From: Cardiocondyla obscurior
Lineage: Eukaryota > Arthropoda > Insecta > Hymenoptera > Formicidae
DNA: 64,000 bases
Reading direction: 5' to 3'
NCBI RefSeq assembly: GCF_019399895.1
Contig: NC_091869.1
Coordinates: forward strand, 6,386,001 to 6,450,000
Shown here: positions 39,848 to 51,179 of the stretch, piece after piece
Layout of the letters: every line of letters starts with the position of its first letter
How positions within the stretch are numbered: position 1 is the first letter of the stretch
Made by a program: the position numbers and the translations under genes
Notes under the pieces: generated by a model
Database searches by the model: none
Seen by the model: only the letters and a program-made list of their open reading frames with translations
What the model was told of the DNA's origin: nothing

Positions 39848-39870
39848 AATCCATTAATTTTTAATGGATT
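39848..39870. repeat. 10-bp perfect inverted repeat, 3-base loop
   Basis: AATCCATTAA-TTT-TTAATGGATT. The half-sites contain homeodomain-like ATTA/TAAT cores, so it could bind a dimer or simply be a cruciform-prone palindrome. Confidence 0.7.
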
Positions 39871-40349
39871 CTTATGATTTACAAGCATCAACGTCAACAG
39901 ACGTCAATGAGGCAAGAAAAATTGCATTTAAGGGATCGTTAAAGATTCAGCGGATGTTATCTGTCTCGTTCGCGAAGATTGATGAATCGTCAATGTCATT
40001 AACTACAGTTCAAGGGAGCTGATGAGTCGAAGGTTAAGTGCTTGCTTTGCCAAAGTTAAAATAATTTTTTTTTTTTTTCCCACCCCAAATAATAAAATAA
40101 TACTGTTACGGAATAAATTTTATAAAACTTTTGCGTTCCATTAGTTTTGTATCTTATAACGATATTTAATTTTAACTTCTATTATTAATATTATTTTAAA
40201 TCGTTAAACAATTTGGAAACTTGAAATTGCGGTGTTCCCTTCGTTCTTCGAACCGCGCGCGAATAAAGTCTGCACGCTATATTCTCTGCATATGACGACG
40301 TATCGTGGGTGTAAAATACCGCGTGCACGTTGTAGGCTACAAGTACCTC

Positions 40350-40374
40350 TTGTGTGTGTGTGTGTGTGTGTGTG
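40350..40374. repeat. (TG)12 microsatellite
   Basis: Pure TG run of about 24 bases. Confidence 0.9.
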
Positions 40375-43300
40375 AAATATAAATAATTAGTATGATATAT
40401 ACATAAGCTTTCTACGAATGGGCGAGTGTGTCGGGCGCAGTATATCGATGCAGCTCACGGCTTTATTTCGAGAGCGACTACATTTTCCGCGTTAAATTAG
40501 TGTTACTGTCCGTGATTTATGTCATTTATTTTGAGAAACCATTGTCGACATAGATCATTTTGATGCTTTGTTAAGCAACAGATAGAAACCGATGTGAATG
40601 CATAATTTAAATGTTTGGTGGCGCAGAATATGCTTTCACATTGATACACACATTTTCGCGTATTTTGACGTTATGATATCGGCATAAAAGAAAAAAAAAA
40701 GGGGGGGATGCATGGAAAATTGGATGAGCACGCTGCGTTACATTGTTACATTAAAAGCGAATTAGTCCGTCAGCGTTCGCTAGAAAATTTAGGGCTATCC
40801 ACGAAAATAATGGGCGATGCCGCGTGAGAGAAAAACAAGATGCGTGTGATGGTCCATTCTCGGCAGCCCTAAGAAAAGGCGGTTTCATGTTTCTCGAAGA
40901 TGATGCCCTGAAAGCGTTTTCCTGGACATGATCCCTTAACGCAACTCGAGCTGGTAACGACACGCGGAATTTTCACTCGCGATGTAGAGCGGTTAAAAAA
41001 AGGAAAAAAAAAAAGATAAAAAATAAAAAATAAAAAAAAATAAATAAAGAACTAAGAAGGAAACACGAAAGACTAAATTATTTCGTTATGTTGATATGTG
41101 ACGCGATTCATCATTCATTTTTGGCAAAATTGCGCTTCGCGAACCTTATAAAGAATAAACGTCGTTCGTTTTGGAAACTACATTCTTGACTGCGCCCATT
41201 GAATTATGTATAAACTACCGACAATATGTTCGCCCAAGTATACATTCCTCGTATTGTTATCCTACATTAGACTTACTCGGCAAGCATATAGAGATTGGTG
41301 GCATAATAAGGGTGCGGAAGTACGGTGGGAGGCACGCCAACTTTTCGCGAAAGTGTCATTAATTTTGTACCGATTTTGCAAGTTCAAAGTGTATTATAAA
41401 GAAAATCGGTAAGGGTTTGTAAGTTACAGAACTTCGACAAACGAAACTTTACGCGTATACCTGCGAGACTGCACTTTTCCATTTACGTTGAATTAATAAA
41501 TTTCAGTTTAATTAAAATTTCAGATTTGATTGCGATGGATTTTAAGGTAAAAAAAAAAAGAAAAAAAAGAGATAAAAAAAAAACAAATTAAAAACCCAAG
41601 GTCTAATTACGCGCACGGGAGAGATCCCGCTTTTACTTGAGCGCTACAACAACTTACATAGTTAAATTATACGTATCTTGTTTTCAGCGTCCTGTACAAA
41701 TGTGTAATTTGCGTAATGAACCGCGATCGCAAGAAGTTATTCGCGCGTTTCCTAGCAGTTGCTGGCCAGTTCGTGTCGCGCGACTTAGCAAAAGGTGGAA
41801 CACGAAAGGAGGGAAAAACGAGAAGAAGAGCAGATGCAGGAGAAGAGAGACACAACGAAGTAGTCTATTTCATCCGTTTCTCTCTCTCTCTCTTTCTTTC
41901 TCTTCTTCGTCTATCTTTCCTCCACATCTGTTTCCCCTCTCGGCCTCTTCAACTCGCCTCATAGAAGCGTATTCTTGGGCGATCCATTTCCAGATTAAAC
42001 ACGCGTAAAACTCTACTCTCGTGCGGTACACACAAGAACTGCGCTCCTCTCCTTTACTCTTTCTCTTTTTTCTTCTCCCCTGCTTTTCTTCTCTTTACGT
42101 CTGTTCGCTTTTCACACACACACACACATACAATCGGCTCCTCCTCTTCCTCTCGAAAATATCAGGGACCTCGCATACTCTTTCTCTACTTCGAAAAGTA
42201 AATGACAAGCAAAGACTTGTATGCTATCATTTAAAAACCTCGTAGAAACAATTCCCCCTCGCTGCCAAAGGAACCAGGGATATCCGCTTAATCGTGCGAT
42301 ATTTCGAGAGAAGCTGACTTGTAACGTCGGAGAACAAACGAGACATTTTTTAAAGCGTAACAATTACAGTATTGTACACTTTGCTATTAAATTGAATTAA
42401 TTTCAAGCGCGGGCGAATATTGGAATACTTAAACTTTGCGCAAAAAAGTGATGCTTTTAATAATAATTATAAAAAAAAAGAAATATTAAAAAAAAAAATT
42501 TAACGCTAATTAAAATGAATTATGAACCATATTGGAGTCAACGAATGCGAACGAAGGGAGAAATTTACAATAAGTGTTTTAACGATACTATCACCATGCT
42601 GTCCTGCTCAAGTTATTGGCTGTCCGTAATGTCTGTTTCCTTAACGGACCAATTTCCGGCTATCGGGCATGTTCGAGGCGAGGTCAGGGTCACCCGAGAT
42701 CGATGGGAACGACGTTAACGAGGCGCTGGATGCGCGGACGGAGATACTCCGAGGCAAGCGTTATCGTTTAAGGTGGGACGTGACGTCGAAATGGAAAGTA
42801 CGATGGGAAGACCGGCGCGCGAGGGCGGGAAGGGCGAAGCCACGCGTGCGAGGCATTTGTAGCACAAAGCTCGGCCAGGGGTGAAGGGAAATGTTTCGCA
42901 ACGGCGGGACGGAGGGTGGAATAATGGCCCGACTCGCGGAAGGTAGATAGGACGAGATACGGGGGAGTGTGGGATCTATTGAGCTCGTCGTGCGGCTGCT
43001 ACGCGCGTATTAACACGTCATAATAATTACGAATGTAATCAGCGACGCGCGCGAGAGCTTCCTGAATCGCGCGGGTTTCGCTTCCACCTCGGTCGGCCGT
43101 CGCTTCCTCGGAGGAGAAACGAATTCGCGACGCAGACGGGGAGGATTCTCCCACGAGGGTGGAATAAAAGTTTCAGCACCGGGGCCGTAATGCGAGGGGG
43201 AGCGTTTTGCCGGGGATTTTCACGCTATGATATCTCACCACGTCGATTTATGTAATGAGATTGAGGCTCATTGAAAGTCCGAGAGCGAACGTTGCGATGC

Positions 43301-46300
43301 AAATACAAAGAGGAAGTCTTAGCGCGCCGGTACGTCACGAGGAACATTAGAAAAATAAACTTTACTTTTTCTTTTTCTTTTTTTTTTTTTTTATCGGGCA
43401 AAATAATCTTCAAGAAATTGTCGCTGGCGCGAGATTGCGCGCAAAATACTTTCCGAATAATTGTTAACGGGATAAAATTTTAATTGCCGAATAAGCATAG
43501 TTCTCTTGCTTCTGGAAATTAATACAATGGCGCACGGTGACTTCGGTCGAAATGTTGGACTTAATGGCGCGCAGAAAATACATGCAACGCGGAGGAGGAG
43601 ACAGTTTCCAAAGAGAAACATTATAATCCATTGTACAAGTTGGAGAACGAAGAGCGAGGGAAAGTCTTAAGTAATCGTTAGAAAATCAATGGCGAGTTCT
43701 CAGGCAGTGTCTCACGGACAATGTGCTATAATCCACGTTCTCGAAAGCCGAGGAGGCTGCAGGCTTTCCCACGAAGTAAGCGGTTAGGCAGCAGGGAATC
43801 GGGGAACGTGCTGGAAACGCTGAAGCGTGTCCTCCATCATCGAAGTTGGAACTTGTCGGCTAATTGCATAGTGCGCCTTCTTGCCGGCAAACATCTAAAT
43901 TGTCAGGAACACTTGGCCGGACTTGAGCTTTTTCCCTCCTCGATCTTTTGCATTTTCCTGAGCGCTCGCGAGAAATCATTGTTTCGCGGAAGGCGATAGC
44001 GGTTAATTGCACGCGGCCTCGCGAAGAAGCTACCCTTTGTCTAAAATCTCGAACGCGCCTACGGGATGGGATTTCTTACACGCCGCGAAATATTCCGCCG
44101 CGAAATCAAAACGGAGGCGGGCGCGACGGGAGCGTTGTTGTTCCGGCCGTTTAAATAATTCATAAGCAATATCGCGCGGTGGTCGCGGTCACGTCTCGGC
44201 TTCCCTGCTGATTGGCTCGAATTTACGAGCCATTGTCGCCTGATTGGCCGCGCTTGTGCGACGGATGGTGGCTTCGTAAAGAAAAGCACTTTATCGCCCG
44301 GGAGCATTGACGTGCCGGCGGCGGTGGCGGCGACGGCGGTGGCAGGGGGGGAGAGAGAGAGCATGAAACGCTTTCGGTAATTCTTCTAAGACTTGCTCGC
44401 CTCGTCGTTTTCTCCCGTTTCTTCGCTGCCAGCCACGTTCCCGATTCAGCTTCGTCGAATTCCTTCGTCTTGCACAAAAGCCTCTCCCGAGGTATCCCAA
44501 TAGAAACGGGAAGTTGCGCCCGCGCTCCCATGTATCCTACTCTTCTTTCTAACATTTGCTATCGTTTGTGCGGTATTTGTCAGCGCCATTCCATTCGCAA
44601 AACAATACCGTCGGATATATTCGCGAACTATATACCGGCGAATCGTCGCTGTGATTAAATTCCCCATTATCATTATTACGATTTTTAATCGTTTGAGATT
44701 TTCGTCGTTTCGATTTTGCGAACGGCTTAAAATAAATACGCGCGGTGCAATAATAAAAAAAATTTTTTCGCTTCGCGGCAGCAACGGGCGCAGCTTCCGA
44801 AACAATGCGGACTCTACTTCAAGCTTCTTTTTATCGCTCGCGCGGATAAGTTCGTCGTATTTGCGATGCCGGCGCGATGCATCGATGCCATTTCGCGAAT
44901 CCCCGAGTTTCCTGAGATGCCCTCTTCCGCGGCGGCGGCGCGAGTTTACGAGAGGACATTATGCCCGCTACACGCCCTCGCGAGCTGCAATTTCAGTTCG
45001 GTCTGGTGGACCTCGTTGCCCGTGACATTTTGACGCAAGCTCGGCGAGCGGAGAACGGTGTCCGTAGAGCGGCTGCGCTAGGCAGTTATGAGTTGCTTAA
45101 TTGTTTTGTCACTGTTCGCCGCGACAGCAACGTCCTCGTTGTCGTCGCTGCCGTTGTTGCTGTTGCCGTTATGCCCGTACCCAGAGTTTCTCGAGATCGT
45201 TTCCGGAATAGCCGACTCGACTTGGCCTCTCGATAACTTGGGGCTCGCCGAGATTCTGATGTCCGCAATATCGACAGGGGAGGATTGCATTGTCCGCCGT
45301 GGACAAAGTTTCCCGATGATCGCGACCGGCAGTGAATTGCAATTCAATGTCTTCACGAAAATCCCGAGGTGCATCCGTTTTACTCATTGAAACGTTCGAT
45401 TTGCTTAAAACGTCGACTTTACCTATTCTACGTGTTGTATCTTAAAATATATTCTAATCACGCGTAAACGATTTAAATTCTCCCTACATGACTCAATATT
45501 TATAATAACAGGCGCAGTCCCCTCGTACATCATAACTTTTCCTATAAATTTTAATCGTTACTTATTCGCTTTCATATCGCTTTCTATTGCCGCCGGTGTA
45601 AAGAGCCATCCAGATGGCAGCCGTTAAAGGTACATCGCGCCGCGATATTGGCTGGCGCCGAATGTCGATGACGTTGTCGCGAAGACAGGCGTTGTTATTA
45701 AAAATCCGAAAAACCATGAACTCCGGCAGAGACGAAACATACGTCGTCCACCGTTCGGGAACTTGAAATAACGTAGAATATTTGCGGTAGCAATGTCACA
45801 CTTTATGCAACATATTTAATTAATTTCAGATTACTCGCAATTTTTTTTTTTTTTTAATTAACGTGGTAAACTTTTTGGTCTTTTTTTTTTTAACGAAAAT
45901 AATTTAATTAATTATTAAAATTAATTTAGTTTGATATTAGCTGCATGTAGTTTGGCAAAGGTGTATTTTTTTTTAGCCGGTCGTTAGCAAGAGCGAGTTT
46001 CTTTTGACTCCGTTAAAAGTTCCAGATCGCATTAAGCGATCCTCTTTCATCGCGAAGCGGATTTCCATCGACGTAGATGGTTTTCCGGGCCTCGCCTCGA
46101 TCGCGATAACGACGTTCGCGCGTGGAGAGTATTGTGCGTTGGATCGAAGCAGTAATCCATTTTTATCGGCCTATACATCTTGGGTACGTCGCGAAGAGTA
46201 CTTTAGCACGCAGCTGGCGCGAATATTAAAAGCAATCGCTCAGTCGTGCGTAATAACTGACCGCCAGTATATATGTATAGCGCACAGTCGTACTCGCCTA

Positions 46301-47950
46301 CGCTTTGCAATTCGCACTTGTATGAAAAGAATAATGGTCCTTTTCTTTTCCACGAAACATTTTTTTTTTTATTTTTTATTTTTTAGTTTTAACGTGAGAC
46401 TTTACGACGCAAAGTTTTCACGTGTAAAAGCCCCGTAATAACCGCAAAAATAATAAATTGAAAGGTGTAACGTGCTCGCGCTTCAATGCGCCGTGCATTA
46501 TCATAATTCTTTTCGCGATGAAAAAAGAAAAAAAAAAGAAAAAAATTGATACGCGTTTCTTGCCGCTAGAAATACATTCGAGTTTTAATGTAATTGCAAG
46601 GACAATTTATCTTTCAACGGGTATCGTTGAAGGTTTAAAAACGCCAAGTACTTTTTCCCAGTGGATGCGCTTAGACAATGTCTCCGTTCTCACAACAGTG
46701 ACGTCGGGCGACGAGGTAATAAAGGAAACGGCGGGGAAAAGCGACGGCAAAGTCCGGCGGAAATGATCAGTTGCAAAATCGCGGTCGCGTATTTGCCTTT
46801 AATTTGTCGAGCGAATTAACCGAGTATTTGAGGCGAGCAAACGCTATTGCACTGTTACTGTTACCATCGACTCGCGGAAAATGGAAACGAATCGGCCGAT
46901 CTCTCTCTCTCTCTCTCTCTTTCCCTCTCCAAAATTTAATAATAATTTCCGTCTCCAAAATTCCGCACATCGCCAAATACGGCATCACCGATGAATTCCC
47001 TCGTTGTCTCTATTGGCAACGAAACTGGCCGCCTCTCTGCGTTCGAGTTCGATGTTGTCCGAACCGAGACGGGAATTCGGGATAGAAATAAATTATAAAC
47101 GCGCTCTCTGTTTAAACAGCTAACGAGCCGATGGCGAAGTCGCGCTGTAGAAATAGAAATCGCGCGACGGATAAATAACCGGAGAGTTTCGTCATTATAA
47201 AGAGGCAATTGATAAAGTAATTAGAAGAAATTATGCGTGCTGTGTACGAATTATTGGCCGTATTAAAAAAAAAAAAAAAAAAAAAAAAGGCGTCGCCTTG
47301 CGTTTAATCGAGACAATGAAGACGATTCTTGTAGCCGTTTTCTTTTAGATCCGCCGTCAAAGGCGTCGACTCAAACGCTTGTCTTATTAGATTTAAAAGC
47401 GTGCTAATAGAATTGTCAAAAATAAATTTCGCCTATTAAAAGACACACGCTCTCTCGCCGGTGTTGGAATTTTCGACGGAAATGCTCGTGATTCGAGCCC
47501 GCAAATCGTTCGTTCTCGGCGTTATAATTGAAACTTTAACATTGTACGGCCTCCCTCGGCCATATCCGCGTCTCCTCTGTCTTTGATACGAGCGCTCGCG
47601 ACCACATACCTCGTATAACAATTTAACCGGCATTCGAATTCCTACCGGAATTAACGCGAGTTTGTCTGCGAAAATTCTCGTTCGCGTTATCCGCGGATGC
47701 AGTCCGCCCTCGGAGAAACGGAGAGGGCCGGATTGAGGTCTCGGTACGCGAGACCGCACCGCTTCCCGGCGCGTCGCGGGGGTGGCAAGCGGGGGTCGCG
47801 AAGAATGGCGTCGTGAATTACTTTTCCAAATGCTCCCGATCCGACTCGAGGCTCTCCTTTCTACCGCGCCCCTTCGGGGTAGAAGCATCCAGAGGTAGGT
47901 GGCTCTTCCAATTTCCAGGCGTGCCAACCAGATTGAATTTCTATCGTCTT

Positions 47951-48006
47951 CGACAACGACGACGAGAACGACGACGACGAGAACGACGACGACGACGACG
48001 ACGACG
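47951..48006. repeat. GAC triplet microsatellite
   Basis: About 56 bases of nearly pure ACG/GAC repeat with two GAGAAC interruptions. It gives long Thr or Arg runs in two overlapping frames, which are artefacts. Confidence 0.85.
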
Positions 48007-48641
48007 GTTGGCGGCCGATCATTTCGCGAGATATCGGGTAACTGGGTTATGTTTGCGAAAATGGCTTCGAGCCTCTCGATTTTTCTCGGTAATGCTACCG
48101 CTTCGTTCTCCCGGCAACGCTCTCATTCTCTCTCGCGTGCCAACGCGCCTCGTTCCTCTCGCTTCCCGTTTCGCTTTCTATCTCCTCGTTACCAACTCTC
48201 TGTTCTGCCCTCGCGAAACCATCGCTTCGGTGAGACGAATCAAATGAATGGGACATCGAAGGGTCTCACGTTGATCGACCGAACGACCACGAATTGCGTC
48301 CCGTTGACAACGCTTATTACATCAGATGGAGAAAAGTGATTACGAGAAGATAGACAGCATTCTAGATATCGTTGATATTTATTCTTATTTTGCAACGCAA
48401 TCTTCGTTACGAAGAGAAAGTTTGGAATTAAAATGTTGAATGTTAAAAATACATTAAGTATGTTGAATCGATTCAAAATTAATTTTCTTTTTCTTTTTTG
48501 CGAGGTATACGATTTACGCGACGTACACGAAATATTTGATTTACGTAAATCTTTTTTTAAATTAATAGTTTTCTATATGCAAAGTAATTTTCCCACCCGA
48601 AGTTCTTATATGTAGAGTAAGGAAGAAAAAACTTTACTCAC

Positions 48642-48678
48642 GGTATGATGCGCAGCAGCGGAGATGTTTGACGAGGAC
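48642..48678 (-). ncRNA. copy B short exon 4 of antisense lncRNA
   Basis: 37-nt candidate exon between acceptor TTTGTTACAG and donor ATACC|GTGAGTAA. It keeps TCCGCTGCTGCGCATCA with copy A while the rest and the preceding intron have diverged. Conservation of only the exon end and splice sites supports real splicing. Confidence 0.45.
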
Positions 48679-48868
48679 CTGTAACAAATAAATGAACAAT
48701 TTAAATTGCAGACATGCTGAAAATGGTTTTTGGCTTAAACAAAAATTTTTTTACACGTTTTTAAGTAATTTATTAATTAAAAAAAAATTAAAAATAAAGT
48801 TTTTTATCATTTTACATAAATAAACCAAAGCTATAATTAATTTTATATAAAGGAAAAAAGATCCTTAC

Positions 48869-49190
48869 CAAAACGTTGCTCCGCTGAAGCAGGATGCCTT
48901 TCCGAGGCCTCCTCCTCCTCTCAGTTGGGATGTGTCGAGTCATCCTTCCGCGCACAAGACGCGAAAACCGCGACCGTGAATTTAGAATCGCGAGAACTAC
49001 TACTAATTTAACACTATTTACCGCGCGATACTATCACGACACTCCCGTTTGAAAACAAAATCGTATTATAAAATCACCCGCCCGAATACTATGCGACACT
49101 ACCGTAAAAACGACCGACGAACCGGCTGCGGTTCGTTTAAATAGTAATATCGGCGGTGACGGCACTTTGAATTCTCCTTGGCACTTTTAT
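48869..49190 (-). ncRNA. copy B module exon 3 of antisense lncRNA
   Basis: 322 nt, partner of 16172-16496. The half near the acceptor lies in the near-identical tract. The half near the donor shows several substitutions and a small deletion relative to A, but keeps the GGAGGAGGAGGCC block, the hairpin and the GGAGC box. The donor is TTTTG|GTAAGGATC. Confidence 0.6.
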
Positions 49191-49367
49191 CTGTAACAAA
49201 GAAATAAAGATTTTCATTGTAGAGATGTTAAAATATTTATCATTACTTTAAAAAAAATCTATACGCGTTTTTAAGTTAATTTATTAATGAAATAATTTAA
49301 AAACTTTTTTCTGGTTGTCTAAACGGCAAATCTATTAATTTTGTATAGACAAAAAAATGATTCTTAC

Positions 49368-49572
49368 CTTCCGAGTGGCTCCGCAATGCCCGATGCCCTT
49401 CCTGAGCCTCCTCCTCCTCTCAGAACGTCTGGTATGGTCCGGGATCTTCCTTTGATGCACGAGACATTCGCGAAAGATCTCTCCCAAAATAAATCCGACA
49501 AACCGGCTGCGGTTCGTATATTAGTTATCGGCGACAACGGTACTTGAGTTCCTCCTCAGGGTCGGTCTTTAT
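49368..49572 (-). ncRNA. copy B module exon 2 of antisense lncRNA
   Basis: 205 nt, identical to the copy A exon at 16674-16878 except for one C/T change, with the same TTTCAG acceptor and AAG|GTAAGAATC donor. It falls wholly inside the near-identical tract shared by the two copies. Early stops in all frames favour a noncoding transcript. Confidence 0.6.
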
Positions 49573-50091
49573 CTGAAACAGAAGAGAAATTTATTTTGTT
49601 AGCATTATGATTAATATTCCAGGATGTTGAATCCGCCCGCCGTGACTAAATCGTACCCATAATTGTACTTTATCAGTGTAGGATATCGGTCGCACAACTT
49701 AAATTCACGCTAGCTAACCTTTTTACGAGCTGAGAATGAAGTTATTTATCAACGCGTAACTGCTCCGGTTGACTACGTACTCGACCGGCTCGACTAAAAC
49801 AGCGCCAAGGTGATCGCCAGATGACGTGACCATTGCGCGACTCACCTACTGCAACATAAGCCACGTACGCCCGCACGAGCTATGTACACATGTCGCGACC
49901 TCTGCCGTTTTCTTCTCGTTACGCAGCGATCGCGCACGAAAGAATTTTCCACACACGGGCGGTAGAAATAAATCCGCGACCGACTTGCTCTCGAAACCCG
50001 GTCGAAAAGAGCCTAATCACTTGTTCGGAATTATCAGCGATCCTTCCAAGAACACGATTGTAATATACTCGTAAATGGGAATAAAACTTAC

Positions 50092-50335
50092 TTTTGTGGA
50101 ATAGGATCTCCTCACAAGGAGTCTCCGCATGCCAAGCACTCCTTGGAGAAGTCCACCCGTGATACGTCGTGCGTAGCATGTGTGTAATACTTCCGGTGCA
50201 CGTGGCTTGTCTCTTGCGTAGGTGCTGCATGTACGGTCGCTAGCGGGAGAGAGAGTGAGAGCGGTAGCGCGGCTCGGCGCTCGCTTCCCCCACCCTAGCG
50301 CCCTTTCCTGGCCCCTTTCCTCGCTCCTCTTTCCC
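50092..50335 (-). ncRNA. copy B candidate first exon of antisense lncRNA
   Basis: On the minus strand it ends CCACAAAA|GTAAGTTT and keeps the CCAAG-GAGTG-CTTGG stem, the GCACCTACGC box and the CTCTCACTCTCT tract of copy A. The 5' end is uncertain. A CTTTACAG lies just upstream of 50353 in B but not in A, so the block could also be internal in B only. Minus-strand frames differ from those of copy A because of indels, which argues against coding. Confidence 0.45.
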
Positions 50336-50737
50336 TCACGCAATTTAAACGCGCTGTAAAGAATTTAAAACGCCGATTGTTATGTTGAGTATTAATTGAA
50401 TATTAATTTCAACGCGACGCGTATGTCTTTACTTTAATCTAAACAGAAAAAGAAGTAATTAAATATATTTCTGAAACGTATTAAAATGATGTAGGCAGAA
50501 ATCGAAAAACGTGTCGTGCTAAAATACTCTACACGTACGGGGAAATAAATCAAAGTTAATTCGCGAGTAATTAATATCATTAAGTATTGAGTAGAATTAC
50601 CTTTCGACGAGAAGGGCAAGACTGCCCGTCGCGCGGTACGTGTGCGTAATGCGTGGCGCGACTGACCCGTCTGAGAAAAAAATGTAGCGTCAAGGCCACT
50701 CTCGCCGCTTGCTCGACCGCCAAAAATAATGCCTTAC

Positions 50738-50860
50738 TCTCGAGGCTGCTCCGTCGAGACGTAATACCTTTTCGAGGCCTCTTTCTTCTCTCAGATTGTC
50801 GAACGTTGGGCCGGATCATCAACGACGAACGGCACGTTCCCTTCTCCTCTCGATTATTAT
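50738..50860 (-). ncRNA. copy C module exon (diverged third copy)
   Basis: On the minus strand, CTTTTTCAG|ATAATA opens and CTCGAGA|GTAAGG closes a 123-nt exon. It carries the ordered landmarks of the module: GTGCCGTTCGTCG, then TCTGAGAGAAGAAAGAGGCC, the hairpin, GACGGAGC and a donor about 15 nt later. The purine block is degraded relative to A and B, so it is an older copy. A second donor, AAAG|GTAATT, exists at 50600. Confidence 0.5.
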
Positions 50861-51000
50861 CTGAAAAAGACGAAAGTTTCTCTGGGTTAATTAGACAGAC
50901 AGTCACTGTATTATACAAATATATTTATAAGTACTATCTGACAAATATTCGGCGCGTAGCGTGACTCGCTGCTATGTACGTCGCGTCGCGTCAGCCATAT

Positions 51001-51176
51001 TGTGCAGGGCGACACCGCGCGCGCGAGTTACGTATATCACCGAGAAATTTGCCGCATATCAGGTGACGCACTGGCGGGACTACGTTCGGACCCCCCCGTC
51101 TTTCCGTGCTGACCGTTACGTAGCGGTACAGTGAGTTCGTGGACATCTTGTGCAGGACGACACCGCGCGCGCGAGT
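51001..51176. repeat. 28-bp direct repeat, 148 bp apart
   Basis: TGTGCAGGGCGACACCGCGC plus GCGCGAGT at 51001-51028 recurs with one change at 51149-51176. It lies beyond copy C. The preceding GTGACTCGCTGCTATGTACG resembles the start of the 17140 region of copy A, so this may be the decayed first intron of unit C. Confidence 0.75.
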
Positions 51177-51179
51177 CAT

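Larger units (their letters stand above)
32550..48630. other. Rbp6 intron between RRM1 exons, first part
   Basis: First 16 kb of the 20.8-kb intron. No gene was supported. Contents are CT microsatellites at about 33978-34013, 34400-34418, 37284-37313, 41880-41908 and 46901-46922, TG at 40350-40374, CA at 42113-42128, a GAC/ACG triplet repeat at 47951-48006, poly-A at 47265-47288 and an inverted repeat at 39848-39870. CpG-rich patches at about 42700-43220 and 44030-45400 give overlapping frames on both strands with no domains. No convincing recursive splice site was seen on the plus strand. Confidence 0.6.
48630..50430 (-). repeat. copy B of the duplicated minus-strand spliced unit
   Basis: Direct-orientation partner of 15930-17735, lying in the Rbp6 intron between the two RRM1 exons. 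Every splice site read in copy A has its counterpart here. Positions 49036-49767 match 16342-17073 with a single difference, and the flanks differ by many substitutions and indels. The unit is followed, on the upstream side of its transcription, by the partial copy C. Confidence 0.9.

Noticed and set aside
47813..48339. Thr- and Arg-rich frames around the triplet repeat
   Set aside because: Produced by the GAC microsatellite in different registers.
48484..48510. Pyrimidine tract then GCGAG|GTATAC as a recursive splice site
   Set aside because: The acceptor would be GAG rather than CAG or TAG, and the donor is weak.
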